The notes beneath the pieces are model-generated. The model was not told where the DNA came from. It saw only the letters and a list, made by a program, of their open reading frames with translations, and searched no databases. A DNA stretch of 11,057 nt, from contig CAMHNT010000053.1 in NCBI GenBank assembly GCA_946186535.1, positions 1 through 11,057 on the forward strand, given 5' to 3'. The stretch is from an uncultured Clostridia bacterium. Lineage in GTDB: Bacteria > Bacillota > Clostridia > Oscillospirales > Acutalibacteraceae. The position numbers and the translations under genes are program-made. Positions 6,018 to 11,057 of this stretch are shown piece after piece; position 1 is the first letter of the stretch; every line of letters starts with the position of its first letter.

Positions 6018-6893
6018 ATGAGCAACACACAGTACGATTTAAACAAAGGTTTGGCTCAGATGCTTAAGGGAGGCGTTATCATGGACGTAACGACACCCGA
6101 CCAGGCTAAAATAGCGGAGGAAGCAGGCGCATGCGCCGTTATGGCTCTGGAGCGTATTCCTGCCGATATCCGTGCCGCAGGAGGCGTTTCAAGAATGAGC
6201 GACCCGAAAATGATCCGGGGAATTCAGGATGCCGTAAGCATTCCAGTTATGGCGAAGTGTCGTATCGGTCATTTTCTGGAGGCGCAGATTCTTGAGGCTA
6301 TCGAGATTGACTATATAGACGAGTCTGAGGTTCTGACTCCCGCCGACGATGTCTATCATATTGACAAGCGTAAATTCAGGGTTCCGTTCGTCTGCGGCGC
6401 AAGAGATCTCGGGGAAGCTCTCAGAAGAATTAACGAAGGCGCTTCGATGATCCGCACGAAAGGCGAACCGGGAACGGGCGATATTGTACAGGCGGTTCGT
6501 CACATAAGAAGAATCAATTCCGAAATCTCAAAACTGACGGCGCTTCGTGAAGACGAACTCTATGAGGCTGCGAAAGCCTTTCAGGTTCCGTATGACCTTG
6601 TGCAGTATGTTCACGAAAACAGAAAACTTCCCGTCGTAAATTTTGCGGCAGGCGGTGTTGCTACTCCTGCCGATGCGGCGCTGATGATGCAGCTTGGCGC
6701 AGAAGGAGTTTTTGTCGGTTCGGGTATTTTCAAATCGGGAAATCCGAGAAAACGTGCTGCGGCTATTGTGAAAGCCGTTACGAATTTTACCGACGCAAAG
6801 CTGATTGCGAAACTTTCGGAAGACCTCGGAGAAGCTATGGTCGGCATAAACGAACATGAGATTGAGCTTATTATGGAGGAACGAGGTAAATAA
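6018..6893 (+). CDS. pdxS: Pyridoxal 5'-phosphate synthase, synthase subunit
   Basis: This 291-residue cytoplasmic (beta/alpha)8-barrel protein is the PdxS/Pdx1 subunit of the ribose 5-phosphate-dependent vitamin B6 pathway. It condenses ribose 5-phosphate, glyceraldehyde 3-phosphate and ammonia to PLP. Catalytic residues are all visible: Asp23 (VIMDVTTPDQA), Lys80 (PVMAKCRIGH) and Lys148 (IRTKGEPGTG), equivalent to D24, K81 and K149 of Bacillus. The phosphate loop GGVATPADAALMMQLGAEGV is intact. It normally forms a dodecamer decorated by PdxT, whose gene starts five bases after this stop. AAGGAGGA lies seven bases before the ATG. The divergent pdxR upstream probably activates it. Nothing is odd; length and motifs are normal. 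Confidence 0.98.
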   Translation: MSNTQYDLNKGLAQMLKGGVIMDVTTPDQAKIAEEAGACAVMALERIPADIRAAGGVSRMSDPKMIRGIQDAVSIPVMAKCRIGHFLEAQILEAIEIDYIDESEVLTPADDVYHIDKRKFRVPFVCGARDLGEALRRINEGASMIRTKGEPGTGDIVQAVRHIRRINSEISKLTALREDELYEAAKAFQVPYDLVQYVHENRKLPVVNFAAGGVATPADAALMMQLGAEGVFVGSGIFKSGNPRKRAAAIVKAVTNFTDAKLIAKLSEDLGEAMVGINEHEIELIMEERGK

Positions 6894-6898
6894 TTATT

Positions 6899-7462
6899 AT
6901 GAAAATTGGTGTACTTGCGGTTCAGGGTGCATTCGCCGAGCATGAGAGAATTCTTCGGAAATTAGGCGCGGAATGCGTTCAGCTTAGAAAGAAATCCGAT
7001 ATTACTGACGATATTGACGGGATCGTTCTCCCGGGCGGTGAAAGCACGGTGCAGGGAAAGCTTCTTGAGGAACTCGGCATGATGGACGTTCTGAAAGATA
7101 AAATTGAAAGCGGCATTCCGGTATTGGCGACGTGCGCAGGACTAATTCTTCTTTCCGAAGAAATCGTAAACGATGAAAGAAGATATTTGGCTTCGCTGCC
7201 TGTCAGAGTTCGGAGAAATGCCTACGGAAGGCAGCTCGGAAGCTTTGAAACGACGCAGTCCATGAAAAGAATCGGATCATTTAAAATGACGTTCATTCGT
7301 GCACCGTACATCGAATCGGTTGGTGAAGGCGTTGAAGTTATGGCGGAATTTGACGGAAAAATTATTGCCGTACAATATAAAAATCAGCTCGGCATGTCAT
7401 TTCATCCCGAACTTGGAGAGGACTATGGAATTCATAAATATTTCCTGAATATGATAGAGTAA
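6899..7462 (+). CDS. pdxT: Pyridoxal 5'-phosphate synthase, glutaminase subunit
   Basis: This 187-residue class I glutamine amidotransferase hydrolyses glutamine and channels ammonia to PdxS. The catalytic triad is visible: Cys79 (ATCAGLILL), His169 and Glu171 (SFHPEL). The N-terminal KIGVLAVQGAFAEH and the oxyanion region LPGGEST (44-50) are typical of PdxT/SNO. It is in one operon with pdxS, five bases apart. Its own ribosome binding site is weak (GAGGT at 6883-6887, about a dozen bases away), so translation probably depends on coupling to pdxS. A strong hairpin terminator follows at 7507. Confidence 0.97.
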   Translation: MKIGVLAVQGAFAEHERILRKLGAECVQLRKKSDITDDIDGIVLPGGESTVQGKLLEELGMMDVLKDKIESGIPVLATCAGLILLSEEIVNDERRYLASLPVRVRRNAYGRQLGSFETTQSMKRIGSFKMTFIRAPYIESVGEGVEVMAEFDGKIIAVQYKNQLGMSFHPELGEDYGIHKYFLNMIE

Positions 7463-7506
7463 TTATAAATTAATGCGGGACTTTATTGCTTTACTCATAC
7501 AAAATA

Positions 7507-7551
7507 TATCCCGGATACTGCGGTATATTACACAGTATCCGGGATAGTTTT
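7507..7551 (+). terminator. Terminator after pdxT, possibly bidirectional
   Basis: A perfect 14-bp stem, TATCCCGGATACTG (7507-7520) with CAGTATCCGGGATA (7533-7546), has a 12-base loop and is followed by GTTTTC. The stem is very stable while the U-run is short. On the minus strand it is followed by TATTTTG, so it could also stop the convergent hydrolase operon. Confidence 0.75.
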
Positions 7552-7561
7552 CATTGCAGGA

Positions 7562-7677
7562 ATATCGAACCACCACTTGAAGCGGTGATTCGATATGTAC
7601 CCTAAAAGGGTCATATTGGTTGCACACCTAAAAGGTGGGTATCGCAAGCCAACTACCTACAACCTCTGAAAGAGGTT
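7562..7677. repeat. Cluster of four stem-loops, candidate structured RNA or transposon end
   Basis: Four hairpins follow each other in 116 bases. The first is 7562-7596, a long stem with two mismatches and loop TGA. The second is 7599-7611, ACCCT/AGGGT with loop AAA. The third is 7625-7637, CACCT/AGGTG with loop AAA, enclosed by an outer stem 7616-7623/7644-7652 with one bulged G. The fourth is 7661-7677, AACCTCT/AGAGGTT with loop GAA. Each apical stem closes with a T-A pair around a three-base purine-rich loop. This regularity is unlikely by chance. Similar hairpin sets occur at ends of IS200/IS605-type elements and in their guide RNAs, but no transposase gene is near and I cannot name the element. 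From 7678 to 7796 there is only AT-rich sequence with two weak stems (TCCGA/TCGGA, CCGAA/TTCGG). Confidence 0.6.
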
Positions 7678-7796
7678 ATGTTCCGATAAACTCAATTTCG
7701 GAGGAATACTCACTGAAGCACATGATCTTAAGTTTATTGATATATCACTCTGCCGAAAGAAATAAAATTCGGATAAATTTATTTTTAATTCATAAT

Positions 7797-8918
7797 TTAG
7801 TTGTCCAATCCGTCCAGAAAGTTCATGATTATCTCTGCGCACTCATTCGGCTTCTGCTGGAAAATAAAGTGATCGCCGCCAAGCAGAATCAACTCACAGT
7901 TTCCCATTTTCTCCATATACGGAATAAGAGTCTCTTCCCTTGCTTCCGCACAAGATTCAAGCAGCTTTGCAGCGATTTCCGGATTTTGCGGTATCGGTTC
8001 CTTACCTGCACGGGCAAGCTGAGCGTTCATCCAATCAACATCTTCAACTATTTCCTCCTCCGTTGTATAGCCCCAGGACGAACAAATATAAACCTTCGGA
8101 ACGTCGTTTGCTTTCATAATGTTCCATGTTTTCAAGCAGTTCTCATTAACCAAAGCATTTTCTGAATCAAGAGCATAATTCCAACCTGTACGCAGTTTAA
8201 GAGCAAACGATAGCTCCTGCTCATCCTCGGTATGATCCTCCGTCAGCGGATAAATATAACTGTCGGCAACAAGTCTGTACAAACCAAGCTTGCACGCTGC
8301 AAGCTCCATTTTATAGCCAAGAGGAGAATTTTCCTCTTCAACAGTTGTCCCGCCGTCCAGCTGTGTTCCATCAAGAAATACTATGCCCTCGATTTCATCG
8401 GGGTACTCACTGACCCAATAGTTAGCGTAAATTCCTCCGATCGAATGAGGAAGAAGAACGTAGGGCGCTTCTATTCCGTCATTTTTGAGAGCAGTTCTGT
8501 AATCGTTCACTATCTGCTCAACAGTCTGAGGTGTTTTTGTGTCGTCGCTGAGTCCGTAGCCTGCACGGTCAACAAATATAATCTGATTGTCGTCGCTGAA
8601 CTGATCAGTAACAAGCTGCAGATCCACACTGAAGTCTGAAACACCCATTCCCGATATTGCAACAATATTGTGCTTTCCGCTCTCGTTTCCGTATTTGTAC
8701 ACGTTCAGCGAATAGTCTCCGACAGAAACAGGATTGTAATATCCTGCGTCAATAAGCATCTGTTTTTCCTTGGACAGCATGATCTTGTTGACTGTGAACA
8801 CAACTGCAAGAAAAACAACCAATACCGCAAGCAAGCCTAAAAGTACACGAAGAACAATTTTTCCCTTTGACAATTTCTTTTTTCCATAAAAAAACCTCCT
8901 CAATAAGCAGACACACAT
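7797..8918 (-). CDS. Membrane-anchored alpha/beta hydrolase
   Basis: The protein has 373 residues from ATG 8918-8916, which overlaps the stop of the upstream gene (TGATG) and suggests translational coupling. Residues about 20-46 are a single hydrophobic anchor after a lysine-rich stretch, so the catalytic domain probably lies outside the membrane. The fold is supported by VDRAGYGLSD (116-125), the nucleophile elbow LPHSIGGIYANY with Ser159 (H-S-I-G-G instead of the commoner G-H-S-x-G), and a C-terminal LLGGDHF with His350. The acid is uncertain. The substrate is unknown; esterase or peptidase activity is possible. A much better ribosome binding site and ATG (8900-8885) lie just downstream but one base out of frame, before six A; with one more A the protein would begin MEKKKLSKGK, a more usual start for such anchors. 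Confidence 0.8.
   Translation of the reverse strand: MCVCLLRRFFYGKKKLSKGKIVLRVLLGLLAVLVVFLAVVFTVNKIMLSKEKQMLIDAGYYNPVSVGDYSLNVYKYGNESGKHNIVAISGMGVSDFSVDLQLVTDQFSDDNQIIFVDRAGYGLSDDTKTPQTVEQIVNDYRTALKNDGIEAPYVLLPHSIGGIYANYWVSEYPDEIEGIVFLDGTQLDGGTTVEEENSPLGYKMELAACKLGLYRLVADSYIYPLTEDHTEDEQELSFALKLRTGWNYALDSENALVNENCLKTWNIMKANDVPKVYICSSWGYTTEEEIVEDVDWMNAQLARAGKEPIPQNPEIAAKLLESCAEAREETLIPYMEKMGNCELILLGGDHFIFQQKPNECAEIIMNFLDGLDN
8877..8900 (-). promoter_or_regulatory. Perfect ribosome binding site and ATG out of frame with the hydrolase gene
   Basis: On the minus strand AGGAGG (8900-8895) is followed by seven T, then ATG (8887-8885), then GAAAAAAG with six A (8883-8878). As written, this ATG opens a 16-codon frame. 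One extra A, or a -1 slip on the A run, would join it to the hydrolase frame and give M-E-K-K-K-L-S. It may be a sequencing or assembly indel, a strain polymorphism, or a real slippage site. Confidence 0.6.
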
Positions 8919-10789
8919 CAGAATCCCCAGAACTGGTACAGATTCCAATACAAAATTCCTGCAATCATAATCAGCGTGCATACGCTTTCGATTATAAGTA
9001 TAATTTTCCTTTCGGGCTTGCTTTTGCAAAGCCAGCACATAACAATAAGCACAACCTCGGCAGCCGCAAGTACGGAAAGTATAATGCCCTGAACCGCAAA
9101 TACCGAAAACAAAATCACAGCAATCGCCATATCGATCGTCATTACAAGAACAGCCAGTCCTGCAAGCATTTCAATCAGCTTAAACCTGTACAAATAATCG
9201 TTCTTGAATTTCCTGAGCCTGATGATATGTATTACAAACAAAACGATCATTACCGCCGCAGAAGCTATGAGAATTATTATAGAAACATACTCCGCAGAAT
9301 ATTTTGAATCGCTTACTTTACGGTAATCTATCGCATGAAACGATTCAAGCGCCGCAATATTGCCTTTTGAGTCCGTTTTCAGAAAAATATAGTTCTTTGA
9401 GCCTGTTATCAGCTCCATTATGGCTCCGTTATCGGAAATCTGCTCAACAGTTCCTACCTGAAAATCGCCCTGAATCAGAGCGTAGCTGTCACCGTTCTCC
9501 CTAAGCTCAAGATCATCCCGGAAAAATCCCAATATTTTCAAAGCTCCTGCTCCGTAGGTGCTTCGTCCCATTTTATAATGACCCGACAAATCAATTTTTT
9601 CAAATCCGGAATCGTCGTCTGTAGGCATACTGTAACTGCCGTACAGAGTTTCGATCAGCTTGTCTGTATATATACTGTCGCCCTGTTTGTTGGTCATCAG
9701 AACGATGCCTGTTTTATTTTCCAAATCAAGCTCAAGCTGTGAGGAAAATCCCTCGGTATTTCCTCCGTGACCGTAAAGTCCGCTTCCGTAATCGGCGAAA
9801 AATATACCGTGGCACATTCTCGGAGTTGTGCCGTCCGAAAAATACAGAGAAGGCGAAAGCATTATATCGAGAGTATCTTCTTTTTCGAAAAGCGGACAAT
9901 CCTTGCTTTCGCACAAAAATGCTTTTGCAAAAGCTGCAAGATCCGCTATCGTACCTCCTGCGCTTCCCGCCGGATAAAGATGAATATATCTTCTGCATTC
10001 ACCGAGGTCCTCAAGTCCTTCTCCCGAGTAGAAATAGCAATGAGTCTTTTTTCTCATTTCAGCCGCCCATTCGTTGTCGGAAACATCGGGTCGGATATAT
10101 GAATGCTCCATGCCGATCGGCTCAAAGATATTTTTATTGACATAATCCGCAAAGTCCACTCCGCTTATACACTCGATAATATATCCTGCAAGCGCTGCGC
10201 TCCAGTTTGAATAGGATAAGGTTTCACCCGGTTCATAGGTCTGAGCCGGCGCAGTTTCCGAAAGCGCTTCGCCGAGAGGCATTATGGCATTTATGTCATC
10301 CGTTTCGGGAGATTTCAGCATTTCCTGAAATCCTGCGCTGTGGTTCATGAGATCAAGCATAGTAATGGACTTTTTGAAAGAAATATTTTTCAGGAAGCCT
10401 TCGGGCAGATATGTTTTTATATCCTCATTCAGATCAAGCTTTCCCTGCTCGTACAGCTGCATGGCGCTTGTCCATACGAGCATTTTGGTTAAGGAGCCCC
10501 ATTCATAAACCGTGTTTTCATCAGCCGCCAGGTTCTCGGATATATTTGCTTCGCCGTATACTATATTGCAGATATCCTGATTACTGTCAAAAACCGTGAT
10601 TGAAACGGCAGGAGTGGCTTCCTTGTTCTCATCAATAAAATCAAGTATCTTCTGTTCAACCTCCTCTCTGTTTTCATACGAAATTGTTACCGAATTTTCC
10701 TCGGCATACACATGAAGAGGAATCAGTTGTGTTGATAAAACAGTGAGTATCAACGTAACGCAAAGAAGTATTCTGACCACATTTTTCAT
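8918..10789 (-). CDS. Beta-lactamase/PBP4*-fold serine hydrolase with C-terminal membrane helices
   Basis: The protein has 623 residues. Residues 1-29 are a signal peptide with possible cleavage after HVYA. Residues about 40-370 are a class C beta-lactamase-like (Pfam Beta-lactamase, PBP4*/FmtA/EstB type) domain with all three active-site motifs: Ser99-L-T-Lys102, Tyr193-S-N195, and His341-G-Gly343 in the KTG position. A beta-rich linker follows (about 380-490). Several membrane helices occupy about 500-620, so the catalytic domain is held outside the cell. The start ATG 10789 has AAGGAG ten bases upstream. The alpha/beta hydrolase gene begins at its stop codon. Such proteins are usually D-amino-acid peptidases, esterases or cell-wall modifiers rather than true beta-lactamases; the substrate here is unknown. 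Confidence 0.88.
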   Translation of the reverse strand: MKNVVRILLCVTLILTVLSTQLIPLHVYAEENSVTISYENREEVEQKILDFIDENKEATPAVSITVFDSNQDICNIVYGEANISENLAADENTVYEWGSLTKMLVWTSAMQLYEQGKLDLNEDIKTYLPEGFLKNISFKKSITMLDLMNHSAGFQEMLKSPETDDINAIMPLGEALSETAPAQTYEPGETLSYSNWSAALAGYIIECISGVDFADYVNKNIFEPIGMEHSYIRPDVSDNEWAAEMRKKTHCYFYSGEGLEDLGECRRYIHLYPAGSAGGTIADLAAFAKAFLCESKDCPLFEKEDTLDIMLSPSLYFSDGTTPRMCHGIFFADYGSGLYGHGGNTEGFSSQLELDLENKTGIVLMTNKQGDSIYTDKLIETLYGSYSMPTDDDSGFEKIDLSGHYKMGRSTYGAGALKILGFFRDDLELRENGDSYALIQGDFQVGTVEQISDNGAIMELITGSKNYIFLKTDSKGNIAALESFHAIDYRKVSDSKYSAEYVSIIILIASAAVMIVLFVIHIIRLRKFKNDYLYRFKLIEMLAGLAVLVMTIDMAIAVILFSVFAVQGIILSVLAAAEVVLIVMCWLCKSKPERKIILIIESVCTLIMIAGILYWNLYQFWGF

Positions 10790-11057
10790 CTTATCACAGC
10801 TCCTTTTAATTTGATTAGGCTTCAGAACTTTTAATCTATGCTTATATTATATTATAAAATTTCAATTTATGGAGAAAATGTTGTGAAGGAACGGTTTTTT
10901 GTTGTGAGTTGTCAATGAGTATAAAAATATAAAACGCAGCAGTTGTCCGTGTGATGTATTTAAGACAGCTTGCTTCAATCTATAAAAATTTTGGTGCATC
11001 GGGGTCGCTTTTTATCTTGTCAACGATCAAAATAAATCTGTATCAGATTTTCATCCG
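10790..11057. other. Right-edge region without a supportable gene
   Basis: This stretch holds the ribosome binding site and AT-rich upstream region of the serine hydrolase gene. Further right is a perfect 7-bp inverted repeat, AAATCTG (11034-11040) and CAGATTT (11044-11050), with a TAT spacer. On the minus strand a short open stretch ends at a TAG near 10990 (codons for VDKIKSDPDAPKFL) but has a stop about 20 codons earlier, so it could at most be a gene remnant. Confidence 0.35.
10846..10856 (-). promoter_or_regulatory. Possible -10 region for the hydrolase operon
   Basis: Two overlapping TATAAT boxes occur on the minus strand (10856-10851 and 10851-10846), 57 or more bases ahead of the start codon. 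No good -35 is found at 16-18 bases, so the assignment is tentative. Confidence 0.3.

Noticed and set aside
6189..6943. Minus-strand open frames across pdxS
   Set aside because: They lie opposite a fully conserved gene, have no ribosome binding sites and show no recognisable motif.
7562..7677. CRISPR array
   Set aside because: The hairpins differ in length and sequence and there are no equal-length spacers.
8918..9038. ATG at 9038 giving the alpha/beta hydrolase 40 more residues
   Set aside because: The extension overlaps the membrane helices of the upstream gene by 121 bases and gives a charged, non-signal-like N-terminus.
9304..10599. Plus-strand open frames opposite the serine hydrolase gene
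   Set aside because: They are by-products of the codon pattern of the minus-strand gene; compositions are odd and no motif is seen.
8918..10789. True antibiotic-resistance beta-lactamase
   Set aside because: The fold and SxxK/YxN motifs fit, but HGG instead of KTG and the C-terminal membrane region point to the broad PBP4*/esterase group; resistance cannot be claimed.

Overview
The window looks like chromosomal DNA of a Gram-positive anaerobe of the Clostridia, most like Ruminococcus/Oscillospirales. This rests on the gene families, strong AGGAGG-type ribosome binding sites, AT-rich spacers and short operons; it is an inference, not a database match.

Left part (1-4197, all minus strand, so read from right to left): a compact sulfur operon. 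A sigma-A-like promoter at 4169-4197 precedes a CysK-type cysteine synthase. It is followed by a second, CysM-type cysteine synthase, a JAMM (Mec/QbsD-type) metallopeptidase, a three-domain fusion (CysO-like ubiquitin-fold sulfur carrier + MoeB/MoeZ E1 adenylyltransferase + rhodanese), and, cut by the window edge, the first 64 codons of a family 2 (SrpI-like) encapsulin shell protein. Carrier, activating enzyme, sulfurtransferase, JAMM peptidase and CysM are the parts of the protein-thiocarboxylate cysteine pathway known from Mycobacterium tuberculosis (CysO, MoeZ, Mec+, CysM). Known family 2A encapsulins package a cysteine desulfurase and can store elemental sulfur. The operon therefore suggests a sulfur relay joined to a protein nanocompartment, with carrier and activating enzyme made as one polypeptide whose internal Gly-Gly would have to be freed.

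Middle (4225-7551): a 420-base intergenic stretch rich in stem-loops; the MocR-type regulator pdxR (minus); a divergent control region with a perfect 9-base inverted repeat; then pdxS-pdxT (plus), the two subunits of the PLP synthase, ended by a strong hairpin terminator. PLP is the cofactor of both cysteine synthases, and of the cysteine desulfurase expected as encapsulin cargo, so the neighbourhood makes metabolic sense.

Right part (7552-11057): an unexplained cluster of four stem-loops (7562-7677) that looks like a structured RNA or a transposon end. Beyond it lie two translationally coupled minus-strand genes for membrane-associated serine hydrolases: a beta-lactamase/PBP4*-fold protein with signal peptide and C-terminal membrane helices, and an alpha/beta hydrolase with an N-terminal membrane anchor. 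The start of the latter holds a frame puzzle: a perfect ribosome binding site and ATG are one base out of frame, next to a run of six A. The last 270 bases hold no gene I can support.
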